From NCBI GenBank assembly GCA_024400565.1, contig JAKSMQ010000003.1, positions 17,303 through 81,302 of the forward strand: a stretch of DNA of 64,000 nt, read 5' to 3'. Source of the stretch: Bacteroidales bacterium (GTDB lineage Bacteria; Bacteroidota; Bacteroidia; Bacteroidales; P3). The notes below the pieces were generated by a model. The model saw only the letters and a program-made list of their open reading frames with translations. It ran no database searches and was not told the origin of the DNA. Below, piece after piece: positions 34,176-43,551 of the stretch (its first letter is position 1; each line of letters opens with the position of its first letter). Made by a program: the position numbers and the translations under genes.

Positions 34176-34952
34176 TTAGGGGTTACTTGAGTCATAAAAA
34201 TGTTGTTTACGTGGAAATATTAAGCGAAATCCACTCGGCGTATTATCATCGCCATTGATAACCGACGGATTAATAAGCTCTTTGGCATTCTGTTGTATGT
34301 CGGATCTGATTATCCTATGTTCGCGGTTAATGGTGTCTGAGATAACCATTTCGCTTGCATTACCGGTCATGTCATAAAGCCCTAGTTCGTTAGGAATGCG
34401 CTGTCCGACATTATGCAATTGGGCTCCGCTGTTGTCTGAGTACCAGGCAATATGATTCGGATTGTTGCCTCCTGCATACAGGTACCCTTCTGAATAGTGG
34501 CCTCCTTTGGCTGCAAAGAACCATTCTTCGAGGGTTGGAAGACGAAATCCCACGTGGTAGATACTGTCAAGCTTTTGTATAAAGCGTTCTATTTCCGAAG
34601 CCGTACAGATGGCGGGAAGACTGTTTCCTATTTGAGACCATGCACAACCGGGTTTACCCATCAGCGACAGGTATTGCTCTTGAGTAATCTCCTTTGTGGT
34701 CATCCAGAAGCCGTCAAAAATAATATAATAGCCCTGATTCAGACAGTCGGACGTATCTGTGGCTACATACACGTATTCAATCGGAAAAGCGCAATCTTTG
34801 TCCTGTGGCAGGCACATACCGTCAATCATGTCTGTAGGCAGATTCCATCCCCATTTTGTTGAGTCAGCCTTTTCTATACCAAACCACCTGTTGCTTTGGG
34901 CAGAAGTCTCAAAGCAAAGGAATAGGCATGATATGAAAAGGAGTAGTCTCAT
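34176..34952 (-). CDS. SUMF1/EgtB/PvdO-fold exported protein
   Basis: From the ATG at 34952 the protein has 258 residues with a signal peptide (MRLLLFISCLFLCF, ending TSAQ). A longer frame to 35108 runs into sppA and is rejected. The body is a formylglycine-generating-enzyme-like C-type lectin fold: GFWMTTKEITQEQYLSLMG, FRLPTLEEWFFAAKGG, GLYDMTGNASEMV and SGFRLIF. The paired C-terminal active-site cysteines of true formylglycine enzymes are not visible, so a binding role is more likely. It is 20 nt downstream of sppA and 3 nt upstream of aguB. Confidence 0.85.
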   Translation of the reverse strand: MRLLLFISCLFLCFETSAQSNRWFGIEKADSTKWGWNLPTDMIDGMCLPQDKDCAFPIEYVYVATDTSDCLNQGYYIIFDGFWMTTKEITQEQYLSLMGKPGCAWSQIGNSLPAICTASEIERFIQKLDSIYHVGFRLPTLEEWFFAAKGGHYSEGYLYAGGNNPNHIAWYSDNSGAQLHNVGQRIPNELGLYDMTGNASEMVISDTINREHRIIRSDIQQNAKELINPSVINGDDNTPSGFRLIFPRKQHFYDSSNP

Positions 34953-34972
34953 CGGGTTGCGGGATTGTCTGG

Positions 34973-36862
34973 TTACTGGGCAATAATGTAATAGGGAATT
35001 CTGGCCTGAAGGGTGGGTTCTGCGGTAAGAGATTCCATATCGCTCAAAAACTGTTCTTCGAAGGTTGCGAAATGATGGCTCTTGTTCTTCATGGCCTGTT
35101 TTGCCCAAAGGATGGCGCTGAAACGCTGGCGGAGGCTGAAGTTATACTCGTCATACTCTTTGTTGGAGTTTCCGGAGAGTTGCATAAGTTGGGTCATCAG
35201 ATCCTTCTTTGCGGGGAATCTGACGGCGTAATAGTTCTCTACGCCGGCAAGGGATGCGGCTGTCTCTATGGCATCGTAGATACCGCCAATCTTGTCGACC
35301 AGACCCAACTTCTGGGCGTCAGTACCGGTCCATACACGACCTTTGGCGATATTGTCAACATATTCGTATTTCAATTTACGTCCATCGGCTACGGTACTAA
35401 CAAAGGTTACGTAAAAGTCCTCAACGTTACGTTGCATCATATTGCGGGCAGCTGGAGAGAGTGGCGCGGTAAGAGATAAACCGGTGGAATTCTTGTTGGT
35501 TGAAGCGGTATCAAAGGTGATGCCCAGTTTGTTCTTGAGCATGCCTCCTATTTCAGGAATGGTTCCGAATACTCCGATAGAGCCCGTGATGGTGGTGGGC
35601 TGGGCTACAATACAGTCGGCAAGACAGGACATCTCGTAGCCGGCGGAGGCGGCATAGTCACTCATGCTGACCACAACAGGCTTGTGGGTTTTGGCACGTC
35701 GTACGGCATCGGTAATGCTCTGGCTGGTAGTAGCTGCTCCTCCGGGAGAGTTGACGCGAAGCACAATAGCGCATACATTGTCGTCAACAGCGGCTTCGTC
35801 GAGCGCTTTGACGAGGGGCTTGGTATAGATCCCCGATCCGAAACCGGGATTTTCGCCGGCCTGAACATTTCCATAGGCATAAATAACGGCAACTTTCTTT
35901 CCTCCGTGCTTCTCGGCGGGAGCAGCCTGAGCATATTTCTCTGCAGAGATGGTATGCTTGCGTTCAAGGCTGTTTTTGGTATATTGAAGCACGTCGTGCT
36001 CAAAGAGCAGAGAGTCTACCATCGCATTCTTATAGGCATCTTTGCCTAAGGATGCAATCAGATTGTCAGCATAATAGTTGATGGTGTCGAGGGGAAGGTG
36101 GCGGGCTTCTGCTATCTGACTGCTGACGTGTTTCCATATAGAGTTGATGTATACGTGGATCTGTTCGCGGTTGGCCTCACTCATGTGGTTCATCGTATAA
36201 GTCTCTCCGGCACTCTTGTATGCGCAGCTTGCGGGACGGATAAGGTCGACCTTGACACCCAATTTGTCAAAGAGGTCTTTGTAATACATTACCTGCGAAC
36301 CGATTCCCCTGAAGTCAATCATTCCGTCGGGGTGGAGGAAGATATGCTGCGAAGCAGTTGCCAGATAATATTCGGGCTGGGAGTAGGTCTCGCCATAGAA
36401 AACCACATCTTTCTTTTCGGCAAAGTCCTTGATTGCGTTGCGCAACTCTTCGGTCAGTCCCCAGTTGAGACCCGAGGTGCCGCCTACAGTTACATAAAGA
36501 CCTTTTATTCTTGAATCCTCTTTTGCGTCGCGGATACTCTTGAGGATAACATCTGCTCCGTTGGTCTCGTTGTTTGAGAAAAGATTCTCTAAAGCAGAGG
36601 GGGCGGCTTCCTGAACGGGTTTGCGAAGATCGATATGTACGTACGAGCCGTCCTTTACAGTAATGCTCTGGTCGTTGCCGATAGAGCTCAGCAAGACAAC
36701 AGTCATGATAATGGATATAACGAAACTGATTGCGGAGAGTATGAGTCCGGCAATCAATACGCCGACAGCACTTGCCAGCATGGTAAGCCCAAAACCGAGA
36801 GGTTTACGTTCCTTCTTGGGTTGGGAATTGGGGTAGGGGTTAGCGTAATTCTGGTTTTCCAT
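34973..36862 (-). CDS. sppA: Signal peptide peptidase SppA, 67-kDa type
   Basis: The 629-residue protein has an N-terminal membrane anchor (about 25-58) and two tandem ClpP-like domains, as in E. coli SppA. The catalytic Lys lies in [13 protein letters not shown] (about 210) of the first domain and the catalytic Ser in [12 protein letters not shown] (about 400) of the second. It cleaves remnant signal peptides in the membrane. Length is normal for the long form. It heads a run of four same-strand genes ending with aguA; functional connection with polyamine synthesis is not obvious. Confidence 0.94.
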   Translation of the reverse strand: MENQNYANPYPNSQPKKERKPLGFGLTMLASAVGVLIAGLILSAISFVISIIMTVVLLSSIGNDQSITVKDGSYVHIDLRKPVQEAAPSALENLFSNNETNGADVILKSIRDAKEDSRIKGLYVTVGGTSGLNWGLTEELRNAIKDFAEKKDVVFYGETYSQPEYYLATASQHIFLHPDGMIDFRGIGSQVMYYKDLFDKLGVKVDLIRPASCAYKSAGETYTMNHMSEANREQIHVYINSIWKHVSSQIAEARHLPLDTINYYADNLIASLGKDAYKNAMVDSLLFEHDVLQYTKNSLERKHTISAEKYAQAAPAEKHGGKKVAVIYAYGNVQAGENPGFGSGIYTKPLVKALDEAAVDDNVCAIVLRVNSPGGAATTSQSITDAVRRAKTHKPVVVSMSDYAASAGYEMSCLADCIVAQPTTITGSIGVFGTIPEIGGMLKNKLGITFDTASTNKNSTGLSLTAPLSPAARNMMQRNVEDFYVTFVSTVADGRKLKYEYVDNIAKGRVWTGTDAQKLGLVDKIGGIYDAIETAASLAGVENYYAVRFPAKKDLMTQLMQLSGNSNKEYDEYNFSLRQRFSAILWAKQAMKNKSHHFATFEEQFLSDMESLTAEPTLQARIPYYIIAQ

Positions 36863-36986
36863 TCTTTTTCAAATTTAATATTAATAACGCAGCACTAAAT
36901 ATATTATTGTACGTATGCGCTTTTTTTTATTAATATTGTCAATTTGACCTCTTTTGAAAGCGTCTATCCTTTACGTTGTGTCTGCA

Positions 36987-37086
36987 TAGCGTCCATATAG
37001 CGTCCACGAAAAATGCGATTTGCCGACCTAGAGTGGGGGCTAAGTGGACGCTAAGTGGACGCTATATGGACGCTACAAGGACGCTA
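36987..37086. repeat. 11-bp array (TAGCGTCCATA / AGTGGACGCTA), palindromic arrangement
   Basis: Two direct units (36987-37008) are followed after a 23-bp spacer by five units in inverted orientation (37032-37086). Two of these are exactly AGTGGACGCTA; the others are AGTGGGGGCTA, TATGGACGCTA and CAAGGACGCTA. This is the family of 8313-8467. The rest of the 36863-37226 gap shows no gene; it holds the start region of sppA on one side and of the S41 protease on the other. Confidence 0.9.
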
Positions 37087-37226
37087 GGGCGAGAGAAAGT
37101 CATTTTTAGTGGGGAGAAAAGTGGCTCGATAGAGTAGTCAAAAACTCGAAGAAGAAATAGAATTTTTCTGCTGCACAATAATTTTTTCATAGTCTCGTTT
37201 TTAATCAAGTAAAATTATTATCGATA

Positions 37227-38993
37227 ATGAAAAAAATCACATTATTGCTCGTGGCAATAGCAATGGTTGCAGCACAACCTGCTATGGCTCAGAAGAAATC
37301 GCGCAAATCCAAACAACCTGAAGCAGTTGCGAATGCGTCCGATACTAATCGTGCCTGGCGTAATCTCAACGAGACTTTCGGCTTGATAAACAGATTTTAT
37401 GTTGAAAATCCCAATTTCGGCAAACTCTCCGAAACGGGTATCCATGCCATGCTTCGGGAACTTGATCCTCATTCAATCTTTATTCCCGAACGTGATGTAG
37501 AAAAAGCTAATGAGAGTCTGAATGGAAATTTCGAAGGCGTTGGTATTTCCTTCCAGATTGTAAAAGATACTATCCAGGTGGCAGACGTTATTGTCGGAGG
37601 CCCTTCGGAGAAAGTCGGTTTGATGATCGGCGATAAGATTGTTCGTATCGACGGCAATCCGGCTGTGGGCGACAGCGTCAACAACTCGTTTGTAACCAAG
37701 CATCTCCGTGGCAAGAAAGGCACAACTGTCGTTCTTGATGTATTGCGAGCCAATCAGGTAATCTCGTTTAGTATTGTCCGCGACAAGGTTCCTATTTATT
37801 CGGTCGATTCTCATTTTATGATTGACAGTACCACGGGTTATATCCGTCTCACCCGATTTGCCCGCACGTCGGCAAGCGAGATGTATCAGGCTATCAATGA
37901 TTTGAATAAGCAGGGAATGAAGAAACTTGTGTTTGACCTCCGAGGCAATGGCGGCGGATTTCTTGATATTGCATTCAATATTGCCGATATGTTCTTGCCT
38001 GCAGGCAAATTGATTGTTTATCAAGAAGGAAGAATGCAGCCTCGTCAGAATTTTATGTCTACCCGCCGTGGCGCATTCCAGCAGGGAGAGCTGGTTGTGC
38101 TGATAGACGAGTCTTCTGCTTCTGCATCCGAGATCGTAAGCGGCTGTCTGCAAGACTGGGACCGCGCTACTATTGTAGGCCGTCGCAGTTTCGGTAAAGG
38201 CCTGGTTCAGCGTATGTATCCTCTCAGCGACGGCTCTCAGGTCCGTCTTACTACGGCCCGTTATTATACCCCTTCAGGACGTTGCATTCAGAAACCCTAC
38301 GACAAAGGTGTTGATGTCTATTTCCACGATCTTGAACGCAGATACAATAATGGAGAAATGGTACATCCCGATTCTGTCCGTATGCCCGATTCGTTGAAAT
38401 TCCAGACTGCCTCTGGCCGAACCGTTTATGGCGGCGGCGGTATTACTCCCGATGTGTTCGTACCGCTTGATACTACGAGACTTTCGGACTATTACCTGAA
38501 CCTTCGCTCGAAGGGTCTTATTAATGACTTCTGTAACGATTTTGCCAATCAGCATAGAGGTCAGGAAAACCTGGCTGACTTCAATTCTTTTATGGCTCAT
38601 TATGATGAAATGAAGGTAGATGATCTCTTTGCTGCCTATGCAGAGTCGAAGAATGTGTCGAAAGTTGAAGTCAAGGGCGAGTGGGTGGCCGCTTGGGTTG
38701 CAGACCAGTTCAAGAAACAGCTGAAAGATTCTACCAACGCTATCCATGCCGAGGATTATGCCTCCTATGTGGCACAATGGCAACAGGACAAAGAGTTTAT
38801 GGAGTCTATTGCAGAGAAGGCCCGCAAGGAAGACAAGCGCCGTCTTGAAATCAATCGCCGAAGCGAAGAATATCTTCATTATATGCTCAAATCCCTCATC
38901 GCAAAAAATCTCTACGGAATAGAGTATTACTATAAGGTGATGAAGGATCAGGATGAAGGTCTCAAGGCATCTTTAAAAGTTCTGAATCACTAG
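37227..38993 (+). CDS. S41 family carboxy-terminal processing protease
   Basis: The 588-residue protein has a signal peptide (about 1-21, ending AMAQ) and a Lys/Ser-rich linker. A helical N-domain (about 40-90) leads to a PDZ domain (about 95-180, GNFEGVGISFQI and VGLMIGDKIVRIDG) and the protease core. LVFDLRGNGGGFLDIA, the Ser nucleophile region DESSASASEIVSGCLQD (about 293-309) and the Lys in GRRSFGKGLVQ form the active site. The 150-residue C-terminal helical extension is typical of Bacteroidetes members. It processes periplasmic proteins at their C-termini. Confidence 0.93.
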   Translation: MKKITLLLVAIAMVAAQPAMAQKKSRKSKQPEAVANASDTNRAWRNLNETFGLINRFYVENPNFGKLSETGIHAMLRELDPHSIFIPERDVEKANESLNGNFEGVGISFQIVKDTIQVADVIVGGPSEKVGLMIGDKIVRIDGNPAVGDSVNNSFVTKHLRGKKGTTVVLDVLRANQVISFSIVRDKVPIYSVDSHFMIDSTTGYIRLTRFARTSASEMYQAINDLNKQGMKKLVFDLRGNGGGFLDIAFNIADMFLPAGKLIVYQEGRMQPRQNFMSTRRGAFQQGELVVLIDESSASASEIVSGCLQDWDRATIVGRRSFGKGLVQRMYPLSDGSQVRLTTARYYTPSGRCIQKPYDKGVDVYFHDLERRYNNGEMVHPDSVRMPDSLKFQTASGRTVYGGGGITPDVFVPLDTTRLSDYYLNLRSKGLINDFCNDFANQHRGQENLADFNSFMAHYDEMKVDDLFAAYAESKNVSKVEVKGEWVAAWVADQFKKQLKDSTNAIHAEDYASYVAQWQQDKEFMESIAEKARKEDKRRLEINRRSEEYLHYMLKSLIAKNLYGIEYYYKVMKDQDEGLKASLKVLNH

Positions 38994-39013
38994 ATTAGGG
39001 CACTTTTTAACAG

Positions 39014-39054
39014 GCAGAGGCGTCGAATTCGGCGGCCTCTGCTCGTTTTATTTT
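39014..39054 (+). terminator. Rho-independent terminator of the S41 protease gene
   Basis: GCAGAGGC (39014-39021) pairs with GCCTCTGC (39035-39042), followed by CGTTTTATTTTT. Confidence 0.8.
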
Positions 39055-39162
39055 TATCTTGCTGATATTTAGAACGGAACATGCGAATTTGAAAAATAAT
39101 GCTATCTTAATGAAACAAAATCTGATTTCTTGCGTTAATAAGAAAGATATTAAAATAAAATC

Positions 39163-40518
39163 ATGAGAGACTTTTATTTCTTTTTATCGTCGTTTGGATT
39201 TGGTGTGCTGGCAGCATTAGCCTTTTCAGATATTGTCCGTCATGGATGGCGCTTCCCTTACAAGTGGAACGCAATCATCTTGCTTTATATGGGTTGTTCA
39301 GCATTGTCTTATCTTCCCTCTTTGGACAAACTTTATTATGGAATGCACAAGTTGTATGTACTCCAGGATATTCTTACCAGTCTTCTTGCTCCGTTGCTTA
39401 TGACGGGAATCACCCGGTTGTCTCATTCTGTCAAAAAACTGACCTTCCCTAACATATTGTTTATCTGGACCCCATTCCTTTGTCTTCTATTCTTCTTCCA
39501 TTTCGCTCCAGAAGTCAAGGGACTGCTCTATGCGACTTATGTGATAATGGTTCTTTGCTCAATATATTGGGTTAACCGTATCTGGGTTCGCGTCAAAGAT
39601 TACAGCCTGTCTCTCCAGGATTACGTCACCGACTCAAAATCAACAGACCTGCGTTGGGTACGCATTATTGCACTATTTGTATCTGTATGCACCATAATCT
39701 CGTTTGGTACTCTAGTCTTCTTCTCTGTAACATCTAATGTTGTATTTAAGCCCGATCTGATTGTATTGGTTTGTGTTTATATGCCTGTTGTAGTCACGTT
39801 CTTTTCTCATTACAGCAAACAGGATGTATTTTCCGGCTTTGACTATGCAGATGTTCCTATCGGAGATTTGAGCAACAATCTGTTTGCTTCAGGAAGTAAG
39901 ATAGAGGTGATGCGCAAAGAACGCAAGGAACGTCAGACAAATCGTTCCAATCTGATGGATGGTATTGCGTCGGCCAAACCTCGCAACTCTATTCTTCCTT
40001 CCAAGGAAGAAATATCGCGTATGGCTGCCAGCGAGAATGTAGCAGACGATCCTCAACCCGAACTCGTTAACGAGCGAAAGAAGCAGAATCTGTTTGTTTC
40101 GAAACTTAATCCAGAGGCATCTTCGGCTGCAACACAAACTGCATTCCGTGCCGTAATAGACGAAGATGATCCTAAGTCGATGGCTGAATATATTGCAAAA
40201 AATCTGGCAGAACTCGAAAAGACGACGCTGTTCTATCTGGAGAAGAGTCTTACGGTTGCAGACTTGGCCAAGCAGCTTAATGTGAGCCGTACGGCATTAA
40301 GTACCTATTTCCATGATAAGGGTACAACCTTCTTCGATTATATTGAAGAACTGCGTATTATCTATGCTGCCCAACTTCTTGAGAGAATGCCCGATGCAGG
40401 TCTTGATATGATTGCGTTCAAGAGTGGATTCGGCTCCCGCAGCACCTTCAACCGTTCCTTTGTCAACTATTTCCATACCAATCCTGCCGACTACCGCAAA
40501 AGCCGTGGAATCGGCTGA
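39163..40518 (+). CDS. Membrane-bound AraC-type transcription regulator
   Basis: The 451-residue protein begins with six to seven transmembrane helices (about 1-225) and continues with a cytoplasmic linker rich in charged residues. It ends with an AraC/XylS-type double helix-turn-helix (about 345-451): SLTVADLAKQLNVSRTALST and DMIAFKSGFGSRSTFNRSFV, then NPADYRKSRG. Membrane-embedded AraC regulators are common in Bacteroidetes and are thought to sense envelope or membrane signals. The ligand is unknown. The TPR gene starts 24 nt downstream and is likely cotranscribed. Confidence 0.9.
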   Translation: MRDFYFFLSSFGFGVLAALAFSDIVRHGWRFPYKWNAIILLYMGCSALSYLPSLDKLYYGMHKLYVLQDILTSLLAPLLMTGITRLSHSVKKLTFPNILFIWTPFLCLLFFFHFAPEVKGLLYATYVIMVLCSIYWVNRIWVRVKDYSLSLQDYVTDSKSTDLRWVRIIALFVSVCTIISFGTLVFFSVTSNVVFKPDLIVLVCVYMPVVVTFFSHYSKQDVFSGFDYADVPIGDLSNNLFASGSKIEVMRKERKERQTNRSNLMDGIASAKPRNSILPSKEEISRMAASENVADDPQPELVNERKKQNLFVSKLNPEASSAATQTAFRAVIDEDDPKSMAEYIAKNLAELEKTTLFYLEKSLTVADLAKQLNVSRTALSTYFHDKGTTFFDYIEELRIIYAAQLLERMPDAGLDMIAFKSGFGSRSTFNRSFVNYFHTNPADYRKSRGIG

Positions 40519-40542
40519 TAGATTATCTCTTGACTTAAGCCT

Positions 40543-41694
40543 ATGCGCAAATTTATCCTTATCCTGATAACAACCCTGGTGTCGTCATTGGCCATCGCTC
40601 AGGATGTGGCCAAACTGGTGGCAGACGGGCAGAATGCCGAAAAGTTGGGATTGCTTGATTTGGCACAAAAATATTATCAGCAGGCTCAGGCTGCGGAAGG
40701 AGAAAATCCTTTGCCCTATTTCTATGAAGGAGTTCTGTCCGAAAAGCGTTGCCGATTCCTGCAGGCTGTCAGTCAGTTGCGTATGGCACAGTCTCTCTCC
40801 GAAGAATCGAACGACGTTCAGTTCAGGGCTTCGGTCTACGAGCATCTTGTGCTCTGTATGATAGAAAATCAGGATTTTGGAGATCCGTCTCAGCTTATCG
40901 AACTGACTGAGAAAGCTATAGAACTCAATCCTTCAAGTGCTTCGGCCTATGCCTCAATGGCCTTGATTTATTGTAATCAGAAAAACTTTACCAACGCAAT
41001 AACCTGGGCTAAGAAAGCAATTGAGGCCGACCCTAAATACCCAAGAGCATACAATACACTCGGAGTAATTTACTATCACAGGGGTAACGACAATGATGCC
41101 ATTGCTCAGTTTCGCAAGGCATTGGCTACAGACCCTGACAATATTGATGCCTATTATAACTTAGGCGTAATGTATGTTCAGCGTAATAACTTTGAGAGTG
41201 CTATCACAAACCTGAAAAAAGGTCTCCAGCGTGACAATAAGAGTGTCCGTCTGTATTATTATTTAGGTATAGCCTACATTCAGAGAGGAGATACTCAAAA
41301 GGCAATATCGTGCTATGAAACCATCATCCAGCAGATAGATTCTCTATATACACCTGCCTACAACCGGCTGGGGGCAATCTTTTGCGGCAAAGGCGACTAC
41401 GATAAAGCCGTAGCCTATCATCAGAAAGCAACCCGTATTGACCCTCAGGATCCCGAGTCGTACAAATGTCTGGGTAAGGTAAATACCGACCGAGGTGATT
41501 ATGTTAAGGCTTTGAGAAACTATCAGAAAGCCGTTCAACTGAACGACAAAGACCACGAGACCTATTGTCTTATTGCCAAACTTTATGGCAAGCAGAACAA
41601 TAAGGCTCGTGAGACATCCTCCTACAAGAAAGCTGCCAAGCTAGGCAACAAAGAAGCCCAGAGCTGGATGGTCTCCCAGGGAATGGCCTGGTAG
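40543..41694 (+). CDS. Exported tetratricopeptide repeat protein
   Basis: The 383-residue protein has a signal peptide (about 1-19, ending AIAQ). About nine TPR units follow, clearest in AYNTLGVIYYHRGNDNDAIA, AYYNLGVMYVQRNNFESAIT and LYYYLGIAYIQRGDTQKAIS. TPR superhelices scaffold protein complexes; the partner is unknown. It may work with the membrane AraC regulator encoded just upstream. A weak stem (GGGAATG at 41679, CATTCCC at 41695) overlaps the stop codon. Confidence 0.88.
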   Translation: MRKFILILITTLVSSLAIAQDVAKLVADGQNAEKLGLLDLAQKYYQQAQAAEGENPLPYFYEGVLSEKRCRFLQAVSQLRMAQSLSEESNDVQFRASVYEHLVLCMIENQDFGDPSQLIELTEKAIELNPSSASAYASMALIYCNQKNFTNAITWAKKAIEADPKYPRAYNTLGVIYYHRGNDNDAIAQFRKALATDPDNIDAYYNLGVMYVQRNNFESAITNLKKGLQRDNKSVRLYYYLGIAYIQRGDTQKAISCYETIIQQIDSLYTPAYNRLGAIFCGKGDYDKAVAYHQKATRIDPQDPESYKCLGKVNTDRGDYVKALRNYQKAVQLNDKDHETYCLIAKLYGKQNNKARETSSYKKAAKLGNKEAQSWMVSQGMAW

Positions 41695-41894
41695 CATTCC
41701 CTCCCAATACTAAAAAAGAACAATAACAGACTTATTATTTTGTTGGCAGATGTTATTTGGTCCAACGTGTTCCGCATGATTTATCCGAAGAAAATCGGTC
41801 TGTAGAATGTGTCTGAAAAGTTGTTCGCAAAAAGGATTGGTTTCCGATAGATAACGTTCAAATACGTCTTGATAAAAAATATTATTAAAATAAT

Positions 41895-41924
41895 TTTGTA
41901 TTTCATTAATATTTGTTATTTTTG
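41895..41924 (+). promoter_or_regulatory. Promoter of the nrnA-FKBP-adk unit
   Basis: TTTG (41895-41898) and TATTTTTG (41917-41924) are 18 nt apart, 25 nt before the ATG at 41950. Confidence 0.75.
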
Positions 41925-41949
41925 CATTCTAATTCTCTAGAGGATAACT

Positions 41950-42999
41950 ATGCCTATTCAGATTGATAACGAAAAGATTGCACGCTTCAAACAGCTTGTA
42001 GGAGAAAGCGAAAAGATACTGATTCTTTCGCATATGAATCCTGATGGTGATGCTGTAGGCTCACTTTTGGGTATGGCACACCTGTTGGAGAAGAATATTT
42101 CTATCCCCGAGAAGAATCTCTTTTTGCTGCTTCCCCATCCATGTCCGACCTCTTTCCATTATCTGGAAGGAAGCGAAAGAATAGTGGCAGCCTCGGTTGA
42201 TATGGAGGCGTGTGCAAAAGCTTTTGAAGAAGCAGATCTTATTATCGGAGTAGATTTCAATAGTCCTGGTCGTACGGGAATATTGGGACAACTGCTTGAA
42301 GAGGCCAAGCAACCCAAGATTCTGATAGATCACCACCACAATCCGGCCAACGAGTCTTTCAATCTGATTATATCCTATCCCGATATCTCTTCGGCTTGTG
42401 AGCTGGTACATTGGGTGGCCTATGATGCTTGGGGAGAAGATGCATTTGATTTCAACTCAGCCCAGGCCTTGTTCAACGGCATAGTGACTGATACGGGCAG
42501 TTTTGCTTTCAGTAATGAACACCCTTCGCTCTATGAAGCTGCTCAGCGCCTTGTGAAATTCCCTATCGGGCCGGCACGTATTCACAACGAGGCGTTCAAT
42601 TCGCTCTCGGTCGACAAGATGCGGTTCTTTGCTTTTGCTCTTGACAGGAGAATGAAAATATTCCCCGAAGAAGGATTCTGCTACATCTATGTGTCCAAAG
42701 AGGAGTTTGACCAGTTTGGTCTTGATTCTAACGGCACGTCAGGCTTGGTTCCCTATACCTTGATGATGCGTCCTATCCATGTGGGCGCTCTTATCCACGA
42801 GGAAGACGATCGGGTTCGCATCTCTTTCCGCAGTAAGAATGATTTTGATGTGAATGATTTTGCCCGTCGTCATTTCGAGGGTGGCGGACATACAAAGGCT
42901 GCAGGAGCTACTTCGCATCTTTCCTTTGAAGAGACTGTTTCATTCGTAGAGAAAACTATGCTCGACGAATTGCGTCAACATAATGCCAACAAACAATAA
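41950..42999 (+). CDS. DHH-family phosphoesterase (NrnA-like nanoRNase/pAp phosphatase)
   Basis: The 349-residue protein has the DHH domain with SHMNPDGDAVGS (about 24-35), a central Asp-containing IIGVDFN, and the DHH motif in LIDHHHNPAN. The C-terminal DHHA1 domain has the GGGHTKAAGA-type motif (FEGGGHTKAAGATSH). This architecture matches bifunctional NrnA enzymes, which degrade short oligoribonucleotides and dephosphorylate 3'-phosphoadenosine 5'-phosphate. Subfamilies acting on cyclic dinucleotides share the fold, so exact specificity is not certain. It leads a unit followed by two FKBP lipoproteins. Confidence 0.88.
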   Translation: MPIQIDNEKIARFKQLVGESEKILILSHMNPDGDAVGSLLGMAHLLEKNISIPEKNLFLLLPHPCPTSFHYLEGSERIVAASVDMEACAKAFEEADLIIGVDFNSPGRTGILGQLLEEAKQPKILIDHHHNPANESFNLIISYPDISSACELVHWVAYDAWGEDAFDFNSAQALFNGIVTDTGSFAFSNEHPSLYEAAQRLVKFPIGPARIHNEAFNSLSVDKMRFFAFALDRRMKIFPEEGFCYIYVSKEEFDQFGLDSNGTSGLVPYTLMMRPIHVGALIHEEDDRVRISFRSKNDFDVNDFARRHFEGGGHTKAAGATSHLSFEETVSFVEKTMLDELRQHNANKQ

Positions 43000-43008
43000 C
43001 CAATCGAT

Positions 43009-43515
43009 ATGAAACGCTCTATTCTCCTTTTCTTAATCTTGGCTCTGATGGCAATATCGTGTGATCGCACTCCTGTGATTACGATAGATCCCAATGCCAA
43101 AGACCCATACAAGGAGAATATGATTAATGCCAACAAGATTATCTCTCAGTCGGAAAATACTAAGATTTCCAGCTATATAGAGCGTCGCGGTTGGGATATG
43201 AAGCAGCTTCCTAACGGAGAATATCTTCAGGAGGTTGAAAAAGGGAAAGGTGGAGCTATTGACTTTGAAGATACCATATCGGTCAGTTATAGTGTATCGT
43301 TCCTTACGGGAACTACCGTCTATCCTCACGAAGAGGAGACTTTTGTAGTAGGGCAGCATAAGCCTACCGTAGGTCTTGATCGGGCTGTGCTGGAGTTGCG
43401 TCATGGTAGTAAAGCCCGCCTGATATTACCTTCATCGCTCGGATATGGAGTAGTGGGCGACGGAGACAAGATACCTGGTCGTGCTGTATTGGTATATGAA
43501 CTGGAAGTTTTATAA
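43009..43515 (+). CDS. FKBP-type prolyl isomerase lipoprotein (GldI-like)
   Basis: The 168-residue protein has a lipoprotein signal ending MAISC. The C-terminal 100 residues are an FKBP domain (YSVSFLTGTTVYPHEE, GLDRAVLELRHGSKARLILPS, LGYG, VYELEVL). Its small size and lipoprotein nature resemble GldI, an accessory of gliding/type IX secretion in other Bacteroidota, though no other gld genes are nearby. It probably folds exported proteins. It begins 9 nt after the DHH gene and a second FKBP follows after 36 nt. Confidence 0.85.
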   Translation: MKRSILLFLILALMAISCDRTPVITIDPNAKDPYKENMINANKIISQSENTKISSYIERRGWDMKQLPNGEYLQEVEKGKGGAIDFEDTISVSYSVSFLTGTTVYPHEEETFVVGQHKPTVGLDRAVLELRHGSKARLILPSSLGYGVVGDGDKIPGRAVLVYELEVL

Positions 43516-43551
43516 AAGAAACATATTATCGGATAAATACAATACATAATA

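Noticed and set aside
34953-35108. N-terminal extension of the SUMF1-fold gene
   Set aside because: It overlaps the end of sppA and would place the signal peptide internally.
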